Assembly: GCA_963930775.1 (NCBI GenBank) | Contig: OZ005698.1 | Span: 1,928,501 to 1,992,500, forward strand | Length of the DNA stretch: 64,000 nucleotides | Origin: Cliona cf. orientalis | Taxonomy: Eukaryota; Porifera; Demospongiae; Clionaida; Clionaidae | Reading direction: 5' to 3' | Part shown: in pieces, positions 37,204 to 47,631 of the stretch | How positions within the stretch are numbered: the stretch's first letter is position 1 | How the letters are laid out: each line of letters begins with the position of its first letter | The notes under the pieces: generated by a model | The model's input: the letters and a program-made list of their open reading frames with translations, nothing else | Told to the model about the DNA's origin: nothing | The model's database searches: none | Position numbers and translations under genes: made by a program

Positions 37204-38156
37204 ATAGATCGATAAAGGAATCATTCCTCTAAACAAAAATCTGCTTCGTAGCTTGTAGAACGTTATACTTACCAGTTAGAGTTATGGCTCGAAGAATTCA
37301 GGCGAGTAGCTACATAGAGCAGTCATAATACGGAGCCCTTGAGGTTAAATAAGCATGGCAGCTGCACACAAAATTCTCCAGCCACTTCTTTCTTCGATTC
37401 TGTGTACTAATGTTTGTTTTCTTCTTTTCCATTGAAATGTTGGCTGCTGCTCCCATTCGAGAGTCTTGGCAGCAAGCTCATTGACTTGGTGGGCGGGGCC
37501 ATGTATTTGCCATAAACGGTGAATATACGGACTTCCGCATGCAACGTACGTAGCAATGTTCATTGCAATTCTTTGCAAACTTTAGTACAGGTGATCCGGG
37601 TATATTTTTGCTCATATGTGACCGTCCACAAGAAAATCATGCATACTTCATAATGCACTGAAAAAAGATTTGAATTAAGGCCACCATTACCAACTATACT
37701 ACGTTTGAACCATTGCTCCAGCAAATTTGAAGTCTAGCCGTGGAGATATGAGCAGAAGTATACCCGGATTGCCCGTACTAAAGTTTTGTAAAAAATTGCA
37801 ATGAACATTGCTACATGTTGCACGCGGAAGTCCGTATAGTCGTCGTTTGTGGTAAATACGTGACCCCGCCCACCAAGTCAGTGAGCTAGCTGGCTGCCAA
37901 AACGCTCAAACGAGAGCAGCAGCCAAGATTTTGATGGAAAAGAGCAAGAAGACAAGCGTTTCTAAAGATCGTTAGTACAGAAAGAAGTGGCTGGAGACTT
38001 GTGTGCAGCTGCCATGCTTATCTAACCGCAAGGGCTCCGTATCATGGCTGCTCTGTATAGTTACTCGCATGAATTCTTTGAACCATAACTCAGTAAGTAG
38101 TGTTCTAGAAGCTACGAAGCAGATTTTTGTGTAGAGGAATGATTCCTCTATCGATC
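37204..38156. mobile_element. Large foldback element, ~475 bp arms
   Basis: The left arm (ATAGATCGATAAAGGAATCA, then AAAAATCTGCTTCGTAGC) is the reverse complement of the right arm ending near 38156 (GCTACGAAGCAGATTTTTGT, GGAATGATTCCTCTATCGAT). Arms match in order through TCCAGCCACTTCTTTCT, GACTTGGTGGGCGGGGCC and ATCCGGGTATA to the centre near 37680. The centre carries a TGTGACCGTCCA phrase shared with the fragment at 38830. It has no protein. Fragments of the same family are at 1-160 and 14701. Confidence 0.85.
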
Positions 38157-38158
38157 TA

Positions 38159-38734
38159 CAGTAGAACTTCCGAATAACGGACACCTTGGGAGCAGGCCTT
38201 TTGTCCTTTATATGGAGGTTGTCCCCTTATAGAAGCGGAGACAATTTACATACAAATATAATATAGTCTACACATTATGATAGCTATATAGCTAGTTAGC
38301 GTTTGCAGAGGTGACTGGAGAAAGAATCAACAGGAAAGCAGGATATGAGCTGGATTTGAGTCTACTTCAATTTAAGTACTGTGTATACACTTGAATTGTA
38401 TCATGCATTGATGCATTAGTCTTGCCCCAGATCCACCTTCAAGATAGCACCCCTCCTACAAAGGGGGAAGGGCCTGGCTAGGCTATCATGATTACGTCAC
38501 TGGCCGCGAAAAGGGGTGTGGCTTCCTGGCCGTCCGCTATTTAGAAGTAAAATTATACTGAGATGTTCAATCGGGTCCGAACAATCCGTCCGTTATAGAG
38601 AATTGAGAGGTTGTCCGCTGCTCGGAGGTTCGTAATGTACTAAGTCTATGGCAAATTCAATCCGTTCCATAGCGGTTGTCCGTTATATAGTGGGTGGTCG
38701 CTCCTGGGAGGGTCCGTTATGAGAAGTTCCACTG
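38159..38734. mobile_element. pogo/Tigger-type MITE, TA duplication
   Basis: CAGTAGAACTTCCGAATAAC at 38159 pairs with GTTATGAGAAGTTCCACTG ending 38734; TA lies on both sides. CAGT-GAAC-type ends with multiple internal GTCCGTTATA / GTCCTTTATA motifs are typical of pogo-derived elements. A related truncated end (GTCTCCAAAGGACACTTTGG) is at 15345-15420. Confidence 0.8.
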
Positions 38735-38892
38735 TATACCACAAAGTGAAAATCAATATAGTTACCACCCATAGGCAACTATTTTGGCCTGTATCTCAGA
38801 TTGATATCCAGTGCATTATGCATGGTTTCTTATGGACGGTCACACATCTCCATGACTACACATGCCGGAGACTCAAGTTTGCTAGAGCAATA

Positions 38893-39322
38893 CCGTATTC
38901 TCGTTATTAGGCGCACCTCGCTTATAAGCGCATGCCATTTTCCTGACCTAAGTACTCGTTATTAGACGCATTTTGTGTATAAGCGCATATGTGACCCTTG
39001 ACCTTGATATCTGTATGCTTTCTTGCTAGCCCAAAGGTTCCAGCCATTTCAAGTTACTCAAAATCACGATGGCTACTATCGATTCTCAGGTTCTTCGAGC
39101 TATGAGCACCATTTTGAGCTTGGCGGAATGCAGCAACACGAACGATTGGGGGATCGATCGATTGGCCACGCCCCTGAATGATACCGCGACCACGCATGCG
39201 TTCTTGGATGCAGCTATTCTTTATTAGGCGCATCTCGCTATTAGGCGCACTTCGCTATTAAGCGCGCAGGTTTTCTTCCTGTGGAGATATAAGCATATGC
39301 GCTTAATAGCGGGAAAATACAG
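38893..39322. mobile_element. MITE, TIR CCGTATTCTCGTTATTAGGC, TA duplication
   Basis: CCGTATTCTCGTTATTAGGC at 38893 pairs with GCTTAATAGCGGGAAAATACAG ends near 39322 (outer part CTGTATTTTCCCGC in complement); TA flanks both ends. ATTAGGCGCA / TATAAGCGCAT motifs are repeated near each end. Confidence 0.75.
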
Positions 39323-39597
39323 TAGTTCAAAGGGTAAGGTGGCCTTAACTCAAAAACTTTTTCCAATGCATTTTCTTGTTAATGGTCACATATTTATTCT
39401 TGCTGATTGAGGCCAATTCGCCAAATTTAATTCCTGCCAAATTTTCCAGCTATACGGTATATTATAAGAAAAGTTATTATCTGAAATATTTTTCATCGTT
39501 TAATATTAGTATAGTAATGGGATCTCATTGTGTACAGAGATCCTACAAGAACTTAGAAAAAATTTCGAGAAGTGAAACAAGATATCATAGTATAAAG

Positions 39598-39662
39598 CAA
39601 GATTTGAACCCATTACATTCTGTTCGGCACACAAGACCCCAACCACTACACCACCGCGGTTC
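39598..39662 (-). repeat. tRNA-like SINE head
   Basis: On the minus strand an A-box-like GGTGGTGTAGTGGTTGG is followed about 35 nt later by a B-box-like GGGTTCAAATCTTGC, as in tRNA genes and tRNA-derived SINEs. No good acceptor stem could be built, so this is more likely a SINE promoter than a working tRNA. The surrounding 39330-40560 shows nothing else recognisable. Confidence 0.5.
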
Positions 39663-41084
39663 TCACTGCTGCCAATCATTATCATTTACCCCTTTCATAA
39701 ACATACCCTAGAGACTAACCCTGCTACCCATTGGCAACCCATTTCTAAACCCCCTAGCCCCTCCCATCCATGCCATGTATTATACATCATATGCGCACTT
39801 GATTGCGTCATAACCACGCATCAGTAATCTAATTAGGATTACAATTTTGATAATAATGAGTCCTGACTGTGACTTATCAAACGTGCAGGTGGAAGACGTT
39901 CAGACAGTTGGAGTGAAGCTAGGATGATGGCTGCTAAACCAAAGATGAGATATTGTTGATTTCTTCCCTGATTTACACTATCAGTATGCAGTATAATATA
40001 ATAACAATATAATAATGAATATGGATGTTTTAATTTCCCATCTTGTCCGTTGATGATGCTATATTTAAATCCCTAGTGGCAATTAACTTTATGTTTTACA
40101 AATAATTATTGGGTAATTGCGATGTAATGAACACTTGACCATATCCCCAGTAGCTGCATGATTGTAATACTTGTATAGGTTACATTACAAGGTGCAGGTC
40201 TTCAATAGTCACACAATTTTTTATTTTGGGCACAGTTGGAGGATCAAAGGTCACATTTAACAACTTAATCAACTATTGATGAATCGAAACCTTATGCTGA
40301 GGCTGCCATTTACCTGCTGGAACTCAAATTATTAACCAACTGCTGTGTCACAGGGCTACTAGGACTCAGGACGTAAAATTACAGCATGTATGCACCAACT
40401 TTTAGCACAATTCAACAGGAAACCATCTCATAATAAGGCCATCACTTAGTAAAGTTGTTCCCATCCACCCCACAGGCTATTCTGTAAGTAGCTTGCATAT
40501 GATTATGCAAGTTACTGAATTGTATGTCGGCTAATAGCAGCAGAATAATGAATATCCACCACCCTGCACGGATTGCATTTGGTTGCGAATCCAGGGATGG
40601 GAAACGAGCAGAGTAAGGTAGGGATTTTCGGACGTCCTCTCACTGTCAGTATTATAATACCCAGTGGCTATTGATCCGGCCGACCTTTTCCAATGCTATA
40701 GATCCGGCAGATGTCACATGATGTATGTACGTGCGTATAGCGTGTACTTGGTATAGATGACTTAAGGCGTGAACATTTAGCCAATTATGACCACCCAGAG
40801 GTGTGACCAGGCACGACTCGCACCTTTGCTGCTGCCTGAAATGTATTAGTCGTATATTGGAATAGATATACTCTCCGTTGCTACGACTTGATAAAAATCG
40901 AGCAGCACCCTAGAGCCGGCTGATGGCACATGTAGGGAGTACCGAAATGATGTAATGCATAATTATTATAATGTATACGTACGTAATGTGAATTATGTAT
41001 AGAATGTATGTAAAAATAGATATGTATCTATAATTATCATGATGTAACGTATTAAATTTTGTTAATGGTACACCATACAGTGAT

Positions 41085-41310
41085 GGAGAGCCTGGCGGGA
41101 CTGTAACACAGTGGGACGGTAACAGTAAGACAGTGGGACAGTAAGACAGTATGACAGTGGGGCAGTAAGACAGTGGGACAGTAAGACAGTATGACAGTCG
41201 GATAGTATGTGAGTGGGACAGTAGGATAGTATGACAGTGGGGCAGTAAGACAGTATGACAGTCGGATAGTATGAGTGGGACAGTGGGGCAGTAAGATAGT
41301 GGGACATGAG
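41085..41310 (-). repeat. Left subterminal tandem repeats of outer element
   Basis: About twenty ~10-11 bp units of the type CAGTAAGACAGTGGGA / CAGTATGACAGT, in opposite orientation to those near the right end. They produce long accidental ORFs on the minus strand (repeats of LSYCPTV), which should not be annotated as protein. Confidence 0.85.
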
Positions 41311-43842
41311 ACAGCAAGACAGTAATTAAGATAATGAGAGTAAAGCAGTAGGCCAAAGACTTCTCCTTTGGAGACTATAAACCCTTAAGTAGGTGACAGT
41401 AATTTAAAGCAGTAAGACAGCACAGCTATATAACAGCAGTGCTAAAGTGTGCAACTAAGATCTAGCAGTACTATGATATCTGTACATGACAAGTTTGTGG
41501 CAACATAATGAAATAATTAAGCATAACAATTAAGCCTATTTTATAGCAATACTTGGTTCTAATGAAGTTAAACAGTTAATTGACTTTGGGAGTGGTAAAG
41601 CCAAATGAATCCAGTGTGTCGTGATCATCTGACTCAAGCAAAAAGCGGTTGTACTGAGACGCTGTCATGTATGTTGTGTCTTGTTCCTTAAATTGGACAA
41701 TGTAGGCATCCCATTGTTCTTTTCCAATTTGCAGCTGCACATCCTTATTCCCATCTTTGGGAACTTGTTTGTAGTAAACTACCCTGCGTCTTTGTAACTG
41801 ACTTGACAGTGCCTAACCCTTCCTCCTCCAATTTCTTTATTTCTTGAAGAATTTCTTGTGCAGAAGGCCTCTGTTTAGTTGTCATGTTTTTGATCACGGT
41901 TCTTGGAGTAACGAAGGGCCCCTTTGTTAATAAAATGATGTGGCTTAATGCTGGCTTAGTTGTATCCTTAGCCTCGATTGACATGCTTTTGCTACATTCC
42001 AACGTCTGAAAAATAGTAATAGTAGCTATTACATAGTATTCACCACCAGCACAGGATATTTTTAGCTTCTATACTTTTTCATATGCCTGACATCCTTGGA
42101 AGTATTCTGTCAAAGCAATGGCCATTTCAAGATTTTCATTAATTCTCTATGATGGTGTCTGGAGCTATTGGTATCTCATCATCAGCAAGATTATCCAAAC
42201 AAGCATTGATCCCATCATAAAGTACTTTCATGACTCCACTAAGTCTGAATAATAATGACAATTAATTTTATCATGAGCACTTACACCAATTATATAGCAG
42301 TGATTAAATTTTATTTAGAGGTTGGGGAGCATAGGGATTTCCTACTCCTGATTTGAGTTTCCCCTCCCTGGATTCTCCTAATCATACATAGCGAATAGTA
42401 TAGCACGCGCAGTAAGGGATCATGTCCTATTCCCCCCTCCCAACAAAGTAGCGATTAGCTACCAGTCCCATATCCTTCGAAAAATTCCCACTGATGTCCC
42501 CTTCGCCTTCAAACTGGCTATTCATCTTCCTTGTGATTTCGTTAGAAAATAGGCGGTACTGCTCCTTAGCAGGAGAGAATGTGTATACTCTGTAGCTACA
42601 TCATGGTGCCATCGACTTATAGTTGAATATGGCTTTGCTAGTGACTTTAGGTCATACTGTTCAAGTTTGCTACACCACTCCTCCACCTCTTCTTCTAAAA
42701 GAAGTTTAGGACGGGGAGAACACAACAGAAAACGATCTACAAATCCATCGTTGCATTCAGTAAGCCCAGGATATAGGCGTTGGATAAAGGGGGTGGGCTG
42801 TATATAGAAACCCCCCAATGCATAAGCACACTTTCTCCAATTCCTGCCTTCCCTCCTGCTTCTGATAACCTGGTTACATAATATTATTATTATGTGTTTA
42901 GTTACGTATGTGTTTGATAATACTTTTTTCAATAATTAAATCAGCTTTAATATGTGCCTGCCTATAATATTATATAGAACACTCCCTGTATGGTCACCTC
43001 AATTACTCAGTGTGTGCAATGATTTAATAAATTAATTATCACATAGGCCACTTTAGTAGTACTAATGGCTCTTAATGGACTAACTATTACAGCAACATTA
43101 CTGAATAATTTTATTGGGAAAGTTTCAGAGTGAGTAGGAGATTACTACTATTGTACCATAGCAAATGTACTTGCCTGTGATGTTGGTCCACTTCCCGGCA
43201 TCGTAGAGTCTACAATTATAAAGTTGACGTTCTCCACTCAATTCGAGTTGTCGTTTCTGTATAATTATCGATAGCTACCACTGCAAAAAATATGTCATTT
43301 CCTAACACTGGAATGGGTACTAAATCTCTCTGAAATGTGAGTATTCCTGATTGATTTCTGTATAGTTCATCACCTCAGGAATGGTCACATTTTCTATTGA
43401 AATTAAATGTACAGGAATGTGCACAATTCAGGTGCAGGAAAAAATCAGGCAATTTGAAGTTTCGTGATGGAAATTACCAATGAAATTTAAAATTTCCTAT
43501 CATATTCATTCACATGATACTTGTCAAAACTTGAAATTTCATTATTAATTCCTTGATCATGATATTTATCAAAATTTGAAGTTTCACAATGGAAAATTTG
43601 CCATGAAATTCAAAAGTTCCTAGCATGATTATTAACAGGAAACTGATCAAAAGTTGAAATTTCACCATGATTCCTTAACATGATACTGATGAAAACTTGA
43701 AATTTTACCATATTTCCTTCATAATAATAATAATATTATGATACTGCCCGGATTTCAAAATTTCCTATGATTCATGATAACATAAAGAATCTTGAATAGT
43801 TAACCAGATTGGTCAGCAAAATTCAATTCATGTCTTCAGAAA

Positions 43843-45670
43843 TTATTTCTCAAATCCCCAAAATGTGCTAGAAAACTCAGCAGGTTTTGACCTGGTTGAT
43901 GTCTCACCCTGTATCCGAGGCAAAGTCTGCTGTGTGGCTCGCTTCGATTTTCCCCTCTCGTTTATTGTCGTAAGCTGGCCAAGGAATTTATTCACTTTAG
44001 GGTGACGCCAGGGAAGGGGCTTGACAAACATCACTTGTCTGGAAGTTCCATCTGGGAGTTCCTCACTTCCACTTTCCTCACTGGACATGAAGGATTTGAC
44101 TAAGATCTCCATCCATTTCGTCCTCCTATCCTCAGGTATATCTACCTTCGCCAGTGTTGCCTTTCTGGCCGCCAATTTCTGCAATAGATAATTTCCAGGT
44201 GCATACATGGTTAGCAGCAAAAAACGATGCACAACTTACACTAGCAATTCTGTTCCTCCTCCTCTGTACCTGGACTTTGTGCTCATATGTTCCCTTCTCC
44301 TCCTGAGCAGATTTTTCTGACATTGACTGATAAAAGCGTCTGGCAGCAGCTATAGTAATGGTAAACATGGTATGTACAACAGTGACGGGAGAGGAAGAGA
44401 CTACGCAAAAATGTAAGTGCACATGCACAGCCAAGCTCAAATAACACGAAAGTTTAATTTTTTCTCACCAGTGTGGTAAAGGTCATCACTCTATTCAATC
44501 ACTAGCAGGGCAAATACTAGTGGGACATACCTTGAATTTGACTGACTGTCACTGATCCATCCATTGCTTTAGTTTCAGTTCTAACTTTCTTGACTACTGC
44601 TTGATTGGATGCATCAGAATAGCGCTTTCTATAATATCATGACAAAATCAACATGTACACAACATTAGAGACATTGACCTTACTTTAAGTCAAATCCGTC
44701 AAATTCCTGCGCTGGATCATCCAATAGGCATTTGTAAACATCACGAACTAAATGCTAGAAACAAAAAAAAAATGCAAAATGATAGCTATCTATCAGGATT
44801 AATACAGCGGGAAGCATATCCAACACTCCCTCTCCCAACTGGTATTCACATCTAGTGTCACTCTTGAAGTACTGTACGTACGTACACATTAAGCACTCCT
44901 AATTATTCAGCACCCTTTACCAAAATTAATGATCTATACTCTTCGGTAAAGGTCGTCACGTGTAAATGCTATTAATAGCACACTACTGCATGCTAACATT
45001 TCCTGTCTCCACAAAAGCATCATGCATTAATCCCTGTATAAGCTATTTGACTTACTCTGACACTCGTAGGCACTGAAATTTTAGGAGTATCACCTCCAGA
45101 AGTAGTCACAGACGAAGAGTGGGCCTTTTCTTCAAGCTGTTGCAGTCTTTTCTCTACATCACCGAGACGATCATTGGTCTTCTTCACCTGAGACAAAATT
45201 TCAAGGATGGGCCCATTTAACGACTGCGTTTCAGATTTCCCCCCATCATCTCGATTTGTTGGCGTCAACCTGTTGTCAGCATTACTGAACCCATGCTTCA
45301 TCGCACTGAGTGTTGCCGATGGAGTAGATGAAGTGCTCTTCTTCAGACTGCTACCTGGTACTGTAGGAGTGGTTCTGGCACCACCACTGCTTGAATAGTT
45401 CAAACGCTTGGGTACTACACTGTTAGATTTGGTACGTGCACGGCTATGACTTGATGTATCACTGACTCTTTTTTTCCCAGCAGCATCACCAGGATCATGT
45501 TGTTTAAGTGGGGGTTCAGGATTGGACGTATCACTACTTTGGCTATCTTCATCCTCGAGCTTTTCTGGTGAAATATCATTTTCAGTATCAAATTCACCTC
45601 TTTCCTTCTGAGCCAGATATTCATAGTAAGACTGTGAATATTGAGCTTGTGTAAAATCTTCCAAACTCAT
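43843..45670 (-). CDS. CACTA second protein (TNPA-like), five exons
   Basis: Five minus-strand exons join in phase: 45670-45056, 44754-44684, 44628-44531, 44349-44240 and 44178-43843, giving about 410 residues. It begins MSLEDFTQAQYSQSYYEYLA, has a Ser/Pro-rich middle with a basic AGKKRVSD stretch, a coiled coil (KKTNDRLGDVEKRLQQLEEK), DDPAQEFDGFDLKKRYSDAS, a basic QVQRRRNRIAS, and a C-terminal LPWRHPKVNKFLGQL segment. This arrangement (basic, coiled coil, then a PWRxxKV segment) corresponds to the second gene of animal CACTA elements, whose plant counterpart binds subterminal repeats. It is intact, unlike the transposase gene. An ATG six codons upstream is an alternative start. Confidence 0.75.
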
Positions 45671-45897
45671 CTGCATGTAATGCATATACAGTCACCGAAC
45701 AATTACATGCAAACAAACATACAAAGCAGTGTGCACACACACCCATAACCTATATGTATGTTCACAAAGGTATCGATATTTACTCTAGTCCATGCATGCA
45801 TGAACACGGACACACACACACACAACAAGTACATACGTGCACACACACACACTTGTACACAAAAACACATAATATTATATATGCACACACATACATA

Positions 45898-46310
45898 ATA
45901 GTTATCTGGGGTGCATGAGATGCATTTACTGTCAGATAACTATTTTGTTGGTGATTGATCTCTGTTCATCATTGGCCTACGTAATGATGACCCACCCCCT
46001 TCCCATAGCCAGCAAATTGCCTATAAAAACTTTGATTGCTAGGCAACTACCAACAAACGCGCACACACACACACATACAAAATACATACACACACACAAA
46101 CCATAGACATACACATAATAGTTATCTGCCAGTAATTGGGGTTCATGAGATGCATGGTCGAATGCACCCCAATTACTGGCAGATAACTATTTTGTTGGTA
46201 ATTGACCTCTGTTCATCATTGGCCTACTTTATGATGACCCAACCCCTTCCCATAGCCGGCAAATTGCCTATAAAAACTGGTTGCTAAGCAACTACCAACA
46301 AACACACACA
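45898..46310. promoter_or_regulatory. Central divergent-promoter region, duplicated palindromes
   Basis: A ~210 bp unit is present twice (45898-46105 and 46112-46310): ATAATAGTTATCTG, CAGATAACTATTTTGTTGGT, GTTCATCATTGGCCTAC, CCTATAAAAACT and GCAACTACCAACAAAC. In the second unit AGTTATCTGCCAGTAATTGG is followed by its complement, giving a long hairpin. The CTATAAAAAC is TATA-like. The region lies between the divergent TNPA-like and TNP2 genes, so it probably contains promoter elements; this is inference. Confidence 0.5.
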
Positions 46311-46369
46311 CACACACACACACAAAAAAAACACACACACAAACACACACACACACACATAAAAGACAG

Positions 46370-46408
<39 letters not shown>

Positions 46409-46520
46409 ATAGACATACACACACACACTGTCATGCATGTTGCATTCAAATACAGCCATGTTTTCCCTATAAATCTGAGGCTAGGAAAAAAAAAAAGCTT
46501 TAGCTGGGTCTGGTCTGCAT

Positions 46521-46701
<181 letters not shown>

Positions 46702-47138
46702 CTGGGTCATACCTCCGATTGGTGCCTTCAACAGTCAGTCAAGGGTGACACAGATCAGTCAAAATCGTCAATGATATGGACCACACAGGTAGCACACGCG
46801 CAGGAGACACAAACTGACTTGTAGCAGGGTACGAGATTATAGGGTTCTTGCAGAGCGCTCGAGCACCAAAGAAGTCTACGTGATTCTTGCCCGCCAAAAT
46901 ACATATCCCGCCGGCGCCAAGGTCAATAAGCCCGCGCGCGCCTAGGCCCTGCCACAGTGCACATGCGCAATGTTTTAATAAGAGTAAATCCCGAATAATT
47001 AACTTTACGCGATATGTTTTGGTGCGCATCATATAGAATAATCGTTGTCAATATGAGTGCAAGGAAGAAACCACGAGTTTCTGCTGCCACCCACCGAATT
47101 TGTCCTCACTGTGACAAAGAATTGAACATTAAAACATA

Positions 47139-47631
47139 CACTGTGTCTACCGTACCGGCACCGGTACCCAAGATTTAGTGCTTGGAGTACCGGCAACTAT
47201 ATTATATAGCTATAGATCCCAGCCCCCGAAGGGGGCTGGGATCTATAGCTATACTAATAGCCACTATTAAATACTGAGCGCTAGACGGCTAGTGAGGCTA
47301 GTAGCGCGTGGTTGGGTTTCGGTAATCGGTAGGAGACGAGGGGGGTTTGGTTTTAGGGTATGGTTGTTGACCGAGGGTTAGTATTATAGTGACAAGGTGT
47401 ATAAAGGTGGCAAAAAACGGTATCCAGCAGCGGCGAGCCGGGTTGGTACAGTGGGCTAGGGCTGGGACTGGTGGAGCGGTGGTCGTGGGTTCGAATCCCG
47501 CTTGGATCTTTGGATTTTTTTTTTTTTTTTTCTTCCACTTTCGAAAATTTTCTAAGTTTTTTGGCGGGCTATTCTGCCGGTACTCGAAGCGCTAAATTAT
47601 CAGTACCGGTGCCGGTACGGTAGACACAGCC
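47139..47631 (+). mobile_element. 493 bp insert with 9 bp TSD (Mutator-like MITE)
   Basis: Flanked by TAAAACATA at 47130-47138 and 47632-47640. Inverted ends: CTGTGTCTACCGTACCGGCA at the left versus TGCCGGTACGGTAGACACAG at the right. A 9 bp duplication points to the Mutator/MULE superfamily. It contains a perfect palindrome (TATAGATCCCAGCCCCC / GGGGGCTGGGATCTATA, 47208-47249) and a tRNA-like sequence. Removing the insert with one duplication copy restores the transposase frame. Confidence 0.8.
47435..47508 (+). tRNA. tRNA-like sequence (pseudogene or SINE head)
   Basis: A B-box/T-arm GTGGGTTCGAATCCCGC follows an A-box-like GGTTGGTACAGTGGGCTAGG; the ends GAGCCGG and TTGGATC can form six of seven acceptor pairs (two G-U). 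A T-run starts at 47517, so polymerase III could start and stop here. The anticodon arm is not convincing and the spacing suggests a long variable arm. It more likely is a tRNA-derived SINE promoter carried in the 493 bp element than a working tRNA. Confidence 0.4.

Noticed and set aside
40910-41356. Long minus-strand ORFs rich in LSYCPTV repeats (and the mirror ORFs at 58994-59545 and 60431-60845)
   Set aside because: They are translations of ACTGTCCC tandem repeats at the ends of the outer element and have no start context or domain.
47435-47508. Functional tRNA gene
   Set aside because: Mismatched acceptor stem, unclear anticodon arm and location inside a mobile insert point to a tRNA-like SINE promoter instead.
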